Part shown: positions 25,652-37,363 of the stretch, piece after piece
How positions within the stretch are numbered: the first letter of the stretch is position 1
Layout: each line of letters begins with the position of its first letter
Origin: Strobilurus pachycystidiatus
Taxonomy: Eukaryota > Basidiomycota > Agaricomycetes > Agaricales > Physalacriaceae
Length of the DNA stretch: 64,000 nucleotides
Assembly: GCA_019915135.1 (NCBI GenBank)
Contig: JAHLMK010000005.1
Coordinates: forward strand, 2,728,001 to 2,792,000
Direction of reading: 5' to 3'
Notes under the pieces: generated by a model
The model's input: the letters and a program-made list of their open reading frames with translations, nothing else
Told to the model about the DNA's origin: nothing
The model's database searches: none
Made by a program: the position numbers and the translations under genes

Positions 25652-27968
25652 TTCTTTCGTCGGGCCATCACGACGTCTTACATATATCTGCACCCCTGAT
25701 AATCCTCCTTAGAGTATATACCTGCTGGTATCTGTTTCGCCGTCGGTATCACCCGTATTCTGGAGTTAGGTCAAAGCTCTCCTGAGTTTTTTCATCGAGG
25801 GATGTTGTATAGGAAGCGCAGATGAGTATTAGACGTGATGGGTTCAACGGCGGCGGTTTCATTCCAAGTTCTATGAACAGCTTTGCCATTTCTGGGGTAG
25901 CAATCTCCAGATGTTGCAGAGATTTGCTGAATTGCCTTTACATCCCGCTGGCCTTGTCTTCTTGCTAGAGCGCCAACAGTCGGTATAAGCCATCAGGCAT
26001 AGTAAATTTCTTGAATTGGCTTGTGATGTGTATTGACGTGAAATAGATTCCCGAACCAATGAAACTCATGAACGCCTACTTCAAATTCTGACAGTGATTG
26101 GGCAATGGAAGCGACATGCGTGCTGTCAGACTCACACATTGACGATGACAACTTCTCAGTACATCTGCGCGACGCACGTGATATTTGAAGCTTGCACGGG
26201 GACCATCATCGTGGGCCGTGGCCAATGTGACTGTCAAGCAGGCGCCACTCACTCAATCCCGAAGAACAAATTGATACACACACAGCTTGATCACCGTTCA
26301 ACTTCATCCAGTACGTTTGCCTTCCCATCCGATCCCTTATCAGCCGAGAAACTTCTTGTTGCGGAGAAATGATAGTTTGTGTCGAGCTATGACTCTGCAC
26401 CCCATTACGCGTGTTTTTTCCTGGAAACATCAAGGCAAGCGCTAAACACGGGGTAACTTGATGGTATGAGGGTCTCCGAGTCACCGATTCCAAGTCCTCT
26501 CATGTATTCATTCCTAATTGATTCTCTGCACAGTTTTGACGGTAAGATCTCAAGTGCTATTATGAGCATACCGTGGCTCTATCGTCACGGTGTCAGTGGA
26601 ATCTCGCGCTCAGCACGGCCCGCACAACGTTGCCTCTTCGCCCTGACACGGTAAACCTCACGCTCTATATAGCCGTAGTGTCCCTTTCTCGTGACTTGTG
26701 AGCCGATGCAGTGGGTAGACTTCCATTCTTCAACTTCTCGAGTAAGTTATGATGAAAGTGATCAAGATCTCGCCGCAGCTGCCAGCATTCATCCATGTCA
26801 ATAGGCTTCGAGACAGGGTGATTCTCGTTGCTCTATGTGACCTGTCGGGCTCACGAGGCCTCGACAAGACTGTGAATCGTGCTTTTTGAATGTCTTTCCA
26901 CCTCGGTAACGCATAGGGAGTGCAAGCGACGCTTCAATTTACAGCCATATGTTGGGGTGAATAAGCGATCGCGTCAGCTCAACTCCACGGAACGCTTAGA
27001 CACGGGTTAGCCGCGGTTTCGTTGAGCGTTGCTGGTTAGTTCGTGTGTAGTACTACCAACCGAGGTTGCCCCAGTATAGCAAGTCCCTTGCTGTTTCTCA
27101 TTCAGAGCATCTTTGGTGAGATTCTAGGCACCAACGCGTCAATTAACCACGCTTACGACTATGCCAGTATAGGGCGCAAACAACCTTTCTATCACCTCGG
27201 CCGTGTATGTCTAGATTGTTATGTTTCTCAAACTCCGAACCGTTCCTCGCTCGGTCATCATGTGCCTGTCCCGCGAGCGGAGGCAGCAAATGCGGTTGAC
27301 GACGAGGAATTTTGACGGGGTTCAGACGCGAGGGGACAAGGAGGTAGGATCTTTATATAACGTTCCTATGCTGTCTTCGTTTTACGGCAAAACGTATCTG
27401 AATGCGTCTTCGTTCTATATGACTGTCCAGAACAAGAGTATCGACCGTGCCTACTAACACGGACCTTACGCGAAATTGCGGGACACGCGACGACCACGCG
27501 ATCAAGCTCATTTCAGTAATTGCGATCACCAATTTTTAACTGTCTTTACCATTGTGACCACTTTATTTCTGTCCATACATCGTATCTGATCCTCATCAAC
27601 AGCGCTCGCGAATCTCTTACCAAAATTTCCGGGGCAATGTTGAAACTCCTCCATTCTTGTGGCACTCAGTGGGTCCAGCGGTAATCAGCGAGCTACGCGC
27701 CTCCGGCTGGAGGTTTCCAGCGAAACCCCCAAGTCGGCGAAGTGTACAGAAGGTTTGACCAATCCCGTTAGCGCTGTCGTTGCTTATCTTCGGTGTTCAG
27801 ACAGACCGAGCACCATCGATTGAGTCAAAAATTCGGTCATGCCGTCGAAATGAGAAATGTCTCTTTGGCCCGTCCCCGTGTGTACCGGTTCCAGATCTCA
27901 TATAAAGGGCCTACACCTTCTGTGGACAGACAACCGTTTACTCAGGTCACACACATATCCTCTCGACG
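25652..27968. other. Gene-poor interval, then MFS promoter
   Basis: No recognisable coding sequence on either strand. The 3' end includes the MFS gene promoter with TATAAA at 27901-27906. Confidence 0.4.
27901..27906 (+). promoter_or_regulatory. TATA box of the MFS permease gene
   Basis: TATAAA 68 bp upstream of the ATG at 27969, in the usual place for a fungal promoter of this kind. Confidence 0.5.
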
Positions 27969-30248
27969 ATGAGCATCACAGAAACAGAAACATTCCGCGA
28001 CAGCGATTCTCTCTCCACGAAAGACGCGTCTCGTGGCGTTGGCATCTCTATCAGTGACGCGTGTTCCAGCACGGTCGAAGTCTCTGAGCGGGCCACCGTG
28101 TTTGTGTCTCATATGCTTTCGACCACGTTCATTACGCTAAACTTTTCCAAGCCGCCGCGTCGACTGGAGGATGTTGCCTCTTCTTGGCTTTTTGTACTCC
28201 GTGACCATCATTGACCGATCAAACATGGGAATCGCTCGCATCGCTGGTATGGGTGACGAATTGGTGAGTATAAAAACGGCTTCATCAGCAAGTACTTATT
28301 TCATACTCTCAACAGGGTCTCGAGGACGAAGAACGCTTCAGCATCGTCTCATGCGTCTATTTCATTCCGTATATCTTGCTGTCAGTGCTCAGGATTTCCT
28401 GATAACTCGTACAGCTCTTGTCGCTCATTGTACTTGTCAGACAACTACCGACCAACCTTGTCCTCAGAAAGTTCGGTGCACGTAACTGCCTCACATTCTA
28501 TATCCTTGGCTGGGGATCCGTGGAGATAGGTATGGGGTTCACGAAGAGCTGGAAAACTCTGGCGATGTGTCGAGTATTCCTGGGTGCTCTGGAGGTAGAA
28601 TGTTTTGATACTTGTACTAACTCGCATGCATCGATTCAATTCTCCTACAGGCGGGCTTCTTTCCTGCATTGATCTATATAGTGTCAACCTGGTGTGTAAA
28701 ATTGCTTCCGTGCCATGCAGTCGCGATCTCATTGAAGTGTAGGTATACACGACAGGAGGTACAGACAAGGTGAGGCGACCATCCTTCCTTCAACAACAGG
28801 TGCTGAGCGACACAGGATCGCCGGATTCCTCCAAGCCTCGATCGCCATCAGTGGCTTTGGTGCTCTTCTTTGTATGCTCTCCCTTCGACGCCTCCTTCCT
28901 TGTTCTCAATCTACTCAGCCTATGCCATTTCTCGCATGGACGGAGCCGGTGGCTACCGGGGTTGGTCCTGGATCTTCGTAAGCCAGTTCGACTTCCCATG
29001 CTCCGTCCTCGCTAACAATCTGTTTAGATCATTGAAGGCATCATCACTGTTGGCTGCAGCCTGCTCGGTTACGCGTTCATCCCCGATTTTCCTGACAAGA
29101 ATACGTTCTTGACCAAGGAGCAGACCGAGGTACACGTTTCCAACATTCCATCTTCTGCGCCTGTAATTTATGTCGTCCATACAGGTCATCCTGCGCCGGA
29201 TTGAAGAGGATCGAGGAGATTCCATTCCAGACCAAATCACGCGTCAAAAGGTCGTACATCATCTCAAGGACTGGGTTCTGTGGGCTCATGGTTTGTTCTC
29301 TCATTCCGAGTCTCGGGCAGTTTGGTTTAACACCTGTAAGGTATCATGTACATGGGGTCTACGATGCCTGCATATGCCGCAAGTGCGTCTTCTCTGTGTA
29401 CGACCTCACATCATCACTCAATTTCCAATGTAGGCTTCTTCTCTCCCATCATCCTCTTCGGCATGGGCTGGTCGGTATCGGAAACTCTTTTGCTCTCAGC
29501 GCCACCCTTGGTAGCATCGGTCTGTATCACGCTCATTCGGCTCCCTGTTCATTACTCACACGATTCTTAGGCGCTGAGCGCGTTCTTCATCGCCTGGATC
29601 TCCGACAAGACTGGCCAACGAGGTATCTTCATCGCATTGCAGTCCGTCATGACCATTGTTGGCATGCTGATCACCGGATACGCCAACGGTAATGGAGCTC
29701 GCTACTTCGGTTCGTGTTCAGCTCGACGACAGTGTCCAGTTGTTCAAAAATTTCTTCAGGAATCTTCTTGTTTTCTTGTGGTGCCGCTGGATGCATGTCT
29801 TCTATCATTGCCTATGTGAGTACCCTCAGGTCCCTTTGGATGCTTTCACAGAAACTTTATCGTGTCTCTTTCAGAATGCCAACAACATCGTTGGTCAGAG
29901 CAAGGTTGGCCGACCTGAATGCGTTTGATACAGCATCTGATGAGAACCCTGACAGCGCTCCGTCTCCAGTGCTGTCCTTGTTTCATTCGGTGGTATCGGC
30001 GGAATCATGGGTACAACTGTGTCAGGACCTTATCCCCTTGTATCGGTTCCGCTACTGACAATTCCGATAGGTTCAGGCAGGCTGACTATCCACGGTACAT
30101 ACCTGGAGTTTGGGCCATCATCGGCGCCCAAATACTCATGCTCATTCTTCTCTCCATGACTTCCATCACCTACCACAGACGCAACAAGCGTGCCCAACAG
30201 ACTGGAGAGCCGCTTGAAGGCCATCCAGGATTCCTGTATATCTTGTGA
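27969..30248 (+). CDS. MFS permease, Dal5 (allantoate permease)-type
   Basis: Seventeen exons: 27969-28099, 28152-28263, 28316-28380, 28441-28594, 28651-28691, 28743-28769, 28816-28871, 28919-28977, 29028-29129, 29185-29290, 29341-29382, 29434-29519, 29571-29709, 29760-29815, 29875-29904, 29956-30020, 30071-30248. They total 1449 nt, 482 residues, with every junction in phase. Family marks: RVDWRMLPLLGFLYSVTIID, RSNMGIARIAGMG, LPTNLVLRKFGARNCLTF, FLGALEAGFFPALIYIVSTW, YTRQEVQTRIAGFLQ, FFIAWISDKTGQR and QADYPRYIPGVWA. These are hallmarks of the anion:cation symporter group that includes Dal5 and nicotinate or vitamin permeases; about 12 membrane helices are expected at the plasma membrane. Substrate unknown. 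The first donor (GTTTGT) is weak. The gene is intact despite looking shattered in raw frames. It converges on the glycosidase gene 248 bp downstream. Confidence 0.88.
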
Positions 30249-30495
30249 GATCTGTTCGTGGAGGAATCTTGGTTACTTTCCATCTGCTCGGTATTCCTCA
30301 TCGCTCATAACGCAATAAATCCAAATCCAATCATCATGTATTAACAGTTGAACAAGCTAGCGGGTATAATGGTTCCTGGACTTCCACGGTCTCGGTACGC
30401 GAAGCTGATAGATATTGTTCGTCAGATGCAGGAGCCAAAGAATAATGATAATACAACACAAAAAAGAAACAAAATCCGTCTCGCAAACGCAGCCC

Positions 30496-32045
30496 TCATA
30501 ATAAGAACGCCATCGCAGAAGCGATGACGAAGTAGGTGAACCACGGCGAGGCATGTAGCTGGAACGCCCCATTCCCTGGTGACCCGGCTGAAACCCAATC
30601 GTTATAAGCCGCCTGCATCATCAGAACAAAGGCCTGGCCCTCTGCGCTTTCCGACCCTTCATCTCCGTATGAGTGTGGGTTCACTACAGGCGTGAGCCAT
30701 CCATCTGCCGTGAAGTGCTTGAGCCCAGAAGATCCCGTAGACGACGAAGCACTAGCAGACGATGTTGCGCTGGCCGAAAGAACAGATGTCGATCCTGAGG
30801 CATAGAGTGCCTTTCGGCTCTTTTCCGCGTTGGAGATATAAGTTTGGTCGTCCCATATATCGGAAAGGCGATATACGGTATACGCCATGAGAGCGGTAGA
30901 GGAGCAGTCATAGAAGCTATTGCTTTGGTCGGCATAATTCCGGAAGATATGAGTCTTGTCCTGTCCAAGGCAAGTTTAGAGAAGAGCTCAACCACAAGAC
31001 AAACGATGGGTCCAGGCATAATGGAGAGTACTTACTATTTTGCCGTACATAGCAGCCTGTATCTGTAAGATCCAACTGGCGAGGTCTTCCTTCTCGTCAT
31101 TGAGTTCATGGTCATACTGCGAGTTCTGGATGGTTGCGAGTACACGCAGCATACCGGCCGCCGCCCAGGCGTTGCCTGTCGTTATATTTAGATACAAAGT
31201 CTTGTGGGACACGCTGATGGAATGTACACACCTGTAGACCAGTGTCCATCATCGGTTCCTGAGCCGAGTTGGATGTGTTTCCAGAGGTTGTTGGCGTTGG
31301 TGTCCATTAGCTGTTCTCGGTACAGCTTGATCTGGTTATAAGCCTCCACAACCAGACTCTGATTGGAGGTCATCACGCCGTAGTATGCGAGGAAGGGAGG
31401 GACCATATATACGAAGTCGCTCCTACGACGGGGTGAGGAGCCCGCGCCACCGATGGTAACTTGATCATAACATACCATAGTTGTACCTGGGAAACTCGAT
31501 GGGAAATGGCCCCCTCGCTGCTTCGGGATACGCTGTAAAGCAGGTAGTTGAGTTGGTCCGTGGCAGCGCCAGCATAATCTAGGTTGTCGGTGCTCCCCCG
31601 ACCGGTCCAATTCGCTATGAGTACACCGACTCCATTAGACGCCGGGTCCGCCGCGCTGCCATCCTTCATCAAAGGCTGAGGACCGTCTACGTTCCCGTTG
31701 GACGATGCTCTTTTTGACACGATGTCTTTGGCAATACCAAGCACCGCGGTCAAATCGTTCGAAGTATCGGCAATGGAGGCGGGAGGAGGGAGAGACGTTG
31801 ATGAAAACACGGAGTAGCTTGTGTTGCCGTATTCCAGGAGGGCCTGCGAGCGAGTCCCGAGCTCCCAGCTAGGAGAAACTGGTGTGAGTGAAACGGCTAG
31901 GCGAATTGAGGAGCGTGTATCCGCACCTTTCTTGTGCAGCCTCTGCGAGCCGATCTTGCACGTTATTTAGCTGGTCATCGGTAAGACTCTGAGCAGACGC
32001 GCCACCCAAGGCGATCCCGATTACTAGCAATGCCTTGCCTAGCAT
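30496..32045 (-). CDS. Secreted six-hairpin glycosidase-like protein
   Basis: Minus-strand exons 31927-32045, 31476-31868, 31232-31422, 31036-31175 and 30496-30960 total 1308 nt, 435 residues, all in phase. MLGKALLVIGIALGGASAQ is a signal peptide. The mature protein has SWELGTRSQALLEYGNTSYS, LDYAGAATDQLNYLLYSVSR, GAISHRVSQVQLWSDFVYMV, PPFLAYYGVM, DDGHWSTGNAWAAAGMLRVL, YADQSNSFYDCSSTALMAYT and SYGDEGSESAEGQAFVLMMQ. This helix-pair pattern with late GNAWAAAGM is that of six-hairpin (alpha/alpha)6 proteins distantly related to GH105/GH88 unsaturated glycuronyl hydrolases. A Ser-rich segment interrupts it, and the C-terminus ends in a hydrophobic run (WFTYFVIASAMAFLL), suggesting a GPI anchor or membrane tail. 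Substrate is not predictable. The start is the ATG at 32045. Confidence 0.8.
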
Positions 32046-32558
32046 CTCCAACGGTGCTTGTATGGCGTGGTAAGTGGGAGGTGTTGGGAAAGGTGGAAAT
32101 CTCGATGACTGAACATGATCTCATCACGCCTGGCGCCAAGGTCGGGATCAAGAATCAGGGCCTAATTTCAACTGTCGCTTTACTGCACTTGGCTGGCTTA
32201 GCGGGGAAGCGTAAGGGATAAAAAAGACACTGAAAAAGAGCACATTCACGCTACCACGCAAAGAGGTGCAGACGACGGTGCACAACCGGCAAGGCTTGAG
32301 TACAAGACGAAGTAAAGACGAAGGCAACATCATCAGGCACAACCGAGAAGTGCTGCGCACTACTCCGGCCAAATCGGTCCGACCATCCGTGCTTGGCACA
32401 CCAAGCGCGTCCAGTGCCACGCCTTCCACGGCGGCGGCCAATGGCCATGCAAGTCAACTCATTAGTGAGTACAGTATTATCGCCAAAAGCCCTCTTTGAG
32501 TCGACCGGCAGCCGAATCACGCTCATGAAAAAAGAGTATTACAGCGAAAAGCCCTAAA
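32046..32558. other. Intergenic between glycosidase and pirin genes
   Basis: About 500 bp holding the glycosidase promoter region (minus strand) and the pirin 3' flank. No further gene seen. Confidence 0.4.
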
Positions 32559-33434
32559 TTACTCCAGGTCGAACAGAAGGACCTCCACTGTCTTGTCGCC
32601 TACATTCTCGACAGTCACCCTGCTATCAGTGATGAACATGTATGCGCCATCTCCCTCTTTCAGCGTCTCGCCGTTCACTTTGATCTCTGCACCTTTAGAC
32701 GCGCCCGTGTTGTAACCGCTTGTCATCACAACGTGAACATACCCCTTCTTTCCCGCCATCTCCTGACTCAAGTTCTGCCCTTTGCTCAGGAGCGTTGCGT
32801 AGAGGCTCAAAGGACTATGCACTGGGGCAGGCCCATTTGCCTCGCGAACCTCCTGTACACCCTCTGCTCCGGCAGGCGCGACAATCCGCACGAATTTATC
32901 GGTCTTCTCGGTGTCAGAGAAATGGCGCGTAAAGTATTTCGGCTGAAGTCGCGAGGTAGAGGGTAGGGCCCAGATCTGGAGAAAGTGCACCTCCTTTGTT
33001 CCGTGCGCCTTTTCGGAATGCGAGATTCCCGTGCCAGCGGATGTCATTTGGAGGTCGCCGCGCTTCAGGATCTCGATGTTGCCCATGGAGTCTTTGCTGA
33101 AGGAAAATGAGATGAAGATTGATGCTAAGAAGGGGGCTGACATACTGTTCAAGCTCTCCTGCGACGACGTATGAAAAGATCTCAAACTCTCGATGAGAGT
33201 GAGTGCCAAAACCAGTGCGGGGCGCGACGCGATCCTCGTTGATAACACGGAGAGAGCCAAATTTCTCGTGCTGGAAGTCTTGATACCTGATAATAGTCAG
33301 TACCGAAGGACAGGCTCGGTAGACGTCACATACATCGCAAAAGAAAACGTATGGAACGTCTTGAGCCAGTCGTGGTCGGCATGGCCACGATCCTGGCTGC
33401 GTCGGAGGACCATCTTGTTGGCGGAGGAAGACAT
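32559..33434 (-). CDS. Pirin family protein
   Basis: Minus-strand exons 33334-33434, 33146-33286 and 32559-33096 total 780 nt, 259 residues. N-terminus MSSSANKMVLRRSQDRGHAD then DWLKTFHTFSFAMYQDFQHE is the canonical pirin opening. Metal ligands are all present: His63 and His65 (GTHSHREFE), His107 and Glu109 (GTGISHSE), spaced as the four Fe ligands of human pirin. LQPKYFTRHF and DGAYMFITD mark the C-terminal cupin. Pirins are cupin-fold, iron-binding proteins; some have quercetinase activity, others are nuclear cofactors. Several in-frame alternative starts exist upstream (to 33626), but the upstream extension is hydrophobic and unlike pirins, so the ATG at 33434 is chosen. Confidence 0.92.
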
Positions 33435-35142
33435 TGCGCTGGTGGATAATGTCTCGATGGGAGTGGATGTAGCCTTGAGCTGATTTCGGATGTTCGCCTT
33501 TGCGAGTCTGAGTAGCTGAGACAGGTTGCTTTGTGGGATGTTGATGACGAAAGGGAGGTAAAGCGCGAGGCTTATATAGACAGGGATGAAGGAGATGAGA
33601 AGGAAGAGGCTCCTTTTGGATAGCATTTACGAGCACCAAATACGCCAGTCATCGTCAAAGTGCGAAAAAACGTGAGATTGCCTGGAAGGGAAATGCGTCG
33701 CCCACGATTCCCGCCTCAGGCTTACCAAGCCTGACACGTGCATCTAGTTGGCCAATCGAGATGACTAGTCCAGTAAGGCAAAGACGACAAATCATGCTGA
33801 CTCCCAGGCAATTGCAGGAAGCGTCGAGAAACCAACGAGAAGCTGTACTTGGCTCGGTCAACAGATCACTCAGCAAACAAAAGTTGACGGAATCCTATTT
33901 ACTATTGTATCGAAGTGGAGGTGGCTTGAATGTGAGGTGATTTCTACGTTGTGGCGTTATGAACGCCACATCTGCTTGTACCACGTTCAAGCCAAAACCC
34001 CTGAAGGGCTTGGAGTAGTACTCAAAGCAGGCAGAGTAAGTATATCAAATCATGGGTAATATGCACTACTCAGAGTCGAGTATATGAAGAAGCGAGCGCG
34101 AGTAGACGAGCAAACCAAACTGCATTTGAAGAGATGTGTAAGCTGCCAATGATCATAACATCAGACCGTTGCGTAGGCTCTCAACCATAACATTGTCAGT
34201 TGCGTATGGCCGAACACCCTCTAACCCGCACCAGACTTGCTCCCCTTGCTCGTACTCCCTTCTCGCAAAATATATCCTCTGCTGTGTCAATCAGCGTCAC
34301 GAGCGCCAGCGCATCCACAGTCTTCGGGTTGACTGCGCCTCTTTCGCCAAGAAGAGCAGGGAAAATCCTGGGGTGTTGAATGGCACGAGGTGTTGCCGGT
34401 GGATGAAGAAGATCTAGAGAAAGATAACGAGAGAGCAGCGAACGAGTGTCCGACCGACTTTAAACGGAGATACAGGAGGATTGAGCACAGTATGATCTTA
34501 TGCAGCAGGTGCCGTCGCCGCAGCAGCCAAAGAGCCCGTAGCGGTACATGTCTGCAATACATGAGAATAGACCGTCAGCCGTCACTTGTGCAAGCGTGCC
34601 GACGAGGAAGAGATAGAGTTATACAGCGAGTGTTAGCACCGGAAGTAAACGCCCTTTGATAGAGGCCCAGATGGGCATATGAAGCAATCCTTTTCCGAAA
34701 GGTGAAGATAGGAATTCTCCCGACGCGCAATCGACGTGGGATTGCCACTGATGCCATATGACTCTGAGACTAGTTGTCCTGACCTGGTCCTGTTGTCATG
34801 GACGACTACAGCGGAATGTGACTGGCAGGATGAAACGAGTTAAATAGAAAGAGGGGGGACGCACACCATGGCCGTGGCCTGTGGGCAACCAGGGCCGGCA
34901 ACTGCCGTTGCTTTCTCTCTTCCGCTTTCGTGACAAGACCACAACGTGCGCCCACACACACATCCTCTCGCGCTGCTGTCCTTCCTTTGTTTAGCTCCTC
35001 ATCGTCTGACAATGTACAGACTGCACCCGAACATGCATACGCTAGATAAAGGTAGCGTGGTAAAAGCGCTTATGTTCAAGGACCTTTTATACCAGTCGGG
35101 TTTTCGACTCATTGTTTCCGCACCTGTCCCTAGCTCCCGCCC
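33435..35142. other. Gene-poor interval
   Basis: Short frames only, none with motifs. Includes the divergent promoter region of pirin on the left and the 5' region of the 35143 gene on the right. Confidence 0.4.
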
Positions 35143-35977
35143 ATGTCCTCGTCTACTTCTTCCCGTCGCCTCCTGACGAGGACTCTGTCTTACCTTGACG
35201 ATCTGATGCAGGAGGTCGAGAATATCTCTGTGGTCGCTGCTTGGCTCATTGAGGACTTGGCAGACGACACTCTGCGAGAAGACGTCCTTGCTGAAGAGGA
35301 GGAGCTCTTAAAGGAGATGATATATCTCCTCGTAAGTACATATGATGAGTAAGTCCCTTCTCATCGCCCTTCCGTGATGATATTGATTTGACACACTTGT
35401 CCATAGACCCATTCGTGAGCGGGATGGCATCCTAGCATCTATAGAGGAGCATGCGGACCCAGCATATCCCCCATTGAATCTTTCCGACCTCGACGAGGGA
35501 CCTTACGAAGACCATACACCTCAGCCACACGGCGCGGGTGGATATGACGACCCGCATCTGTCTTCCAGATCTCATGCAACTGTCTCGAGTCCACCACTCA
35601 TCTCCGCTGTGAATATCTGCACCCTTCATCACAGTGGATACGACTCGAGCTCTTTCTCCGAAGCTACAGTCACACCGCCTGGTCGAGGTAAGCGAACAAA
35701 GCCTCTGATGTTCGTTACTGACCATTTCCTCTCCTCGAAGCAGGCACATCCAGTCGCGAAGGTACGTTCTTCCCTTCGTATTTCATTGACCTTTCTCAAT
35801 CTTATTGATACCACAGCCGATCAAACTCCTGGTGACGAGGATATATTCTGGGACAAACGCGGCTGGTCTGGCCGCCCTTCGGCTTCCCCACCAATTCAAT
35901 CTAAGCGCCCGCGCAGTGTTTCTCAAACCGAGGCTGATGAACCGCCTGCTCAGCGCTCTCGCCTCGTGCCTGAATAG
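35143..35977 (+). CDS. Hypothetical short disordered protein
   Basis: Four exons (35143-35348, 35407-35687, 35744-35761, 35817-35977) total 666 nt, 221 residues, all phases consistent; the third exon is only 18 nt. The N-terminal ~90 residues are helical and acidic (SRRLLTRTLSYLDDLMQEVE, VVAAWLIEDLADDTLRED, EEEELLKEMIYLLVSTYDE), possibly a coiled coil. The remainder is rich in Pro, Ser, His and Asp and ends with a basic stretch (QSKRPRSVSQ) that could be a nuclear signal. Not recognised. Supported as real by four consistent junctions rather than by homology. Confidence 0.6.
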
Positions 35978-36217
35978 ATATATTTCACGAATGAATTCCG
36001 GCAGATTCCGCTACTACTTATGCTCAGTCCTAATTCCCCCTCCCGTATTATACCGAGAACACCCCGCCTTATTCAACGAATGCCTATTGTGAGAACATGT
36101 AGTCCCGAGTCACTGTAGTCAGCATCCCAGATCTCATTACTCAGCGCTGATGTTATTAGAAGAAAGTGTTGTCACAACGTAACTGAGCCCCTAATTGATT
36201 CTTGAACACGAACCATC

Positions 36218-37092
36218 ATGTCATCTCCGCGAAGTGGGCGTCTTCTTACTCTCAACTCAGTTTCATCGACTTACTTACGTAGGCCTCGGCCTTCTCGGCG
36301 CGGCTGCAGCCAGTGGCTTCGTTGCAGCTAACCTAAGTCAATGGGCATATCAAAGATTCTGGAAAACTCGGCCTGAAGCGCGTACGTACCTCGACCTCAT
36401 GTTCACTCTCATAGATACCGCTGGTGCCTACTCCTTGAATGCACCGCTTTCTCAGCTACCTCCACTTCGACGAGTACCTCTAACCCCACTGTGAGACAGA
36501 TACCCGCTACCCTCTCCAAACACAACACTTTTCGCAGGAGTTCGTTCTCGCCGCCGGCACGGTCGCATTCCTCATAACCCCCTCCTCTCCTCTCAAAGTC
36601 TGCCTAGTCCACTTCACCAAGTGGCGTGATGAATGGCTTCTCGCGAAAGGGCGAAAAGACGAGGGCGAGGAGCTCTCCTCTACCGCTCTCCGCGAAACAC
36701 TAGAAGAAACGGGATACAAATGCGCGCTGCTCGAAATCCCAGAGCTCCCTACGCGTGCGACGATCCCAGCTGCGCTCAGTACGGCACATCAGAGTGACGT
36801 GCATAGGACAGCGAAGAATAGCAAGGAACCTTTCGCCGTTACGATCCGGCCTTTACAGATGCAGAATCATGTCAAGTTGATTTTTTGGTACGTCGCGGTG
36901 ATTGAGGATTCGGATTCAAACGAGGAGTTGGGGCCGAAGGTGGGGACGCATATGCACGCAGAGGGGTTCGAAGAGTCGGGGCTGTTTGAGGTCGAGGAGG
37001 CGCTAAAGCTATTGACGTTCGAGTCAGATAGGGCGCTGGTTAGGGAAGCGGCGGCGTATGCTCGACAGGCACATGCGAAGGTGAAGGTATAG
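36218..37092 (+). CDS. Nudix hydrolase with possible N-terminal membrane segment
   Basis: The exon 36538-37092 encodes EFVLAAGTVAFLITPSS, then the Nudix box GRKDEGEELSSTALRETLEE with TGY (G-x5-E-x7-REtxEExG, all metal-binding Glu present), and a helical C-terminus. Nudix enzymes hydrolyse nucleoside diphosphates linked to another group. Upstream exons fit as 36218-36233, 36283-36381 and 36456-36490, giving 705 nt, 234 residues; this model adds a hydrophobic stretch (LGLLGAAAASGFVAANLSQW). The doubtful point is the 47-nt intron 36491-36537: it reads in frame as TVRQIPATLSKHNTF, which resembles the segment preceding the domain in related fungal proteins. So either it is a true intron or the gene carries a one-base frameshift there. 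The Nudix domain call is firm, the N-terminus is not. Confidence 0.8.
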
Positions 37093-37363
37093 AAGAGATT
37101 GATACACAAGAGGAAGCGAGGTGGAGTCATCTGAATGCCACTCGACTTGGTATCATTCTTTGCGAATGCCCTTCGAACAATTACAAATTCAGTTCCCCTT
37201 ACCCCCCTCTAATGCTGCATGCATTTCGTTTGAGTTCAGAAATCGGCTAGAAAAATAATATCATAGCAATAGAGACAAACCGAAAAAGAGCAATCTGGCG
37301 ACAATCATAGACCTAGCAACTTGATCACTGGTAGCGCAGGACAATCTCGATTCCCAACGACGT

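Noticed and set aside
28171..30058. Scattered short frames that made the MFS locus look like a shattered pseudogene
   Set aside because: Seventeen exons with canonical sites join in phase into a complete 482-residue permease, so the gene is intact.
33435..33626. 64-residue hydrophobic extension upstream of pirin
   Set aside because: Pirins start at the MSSS... type N-terminus; the extension looks like translated 5' UTR.
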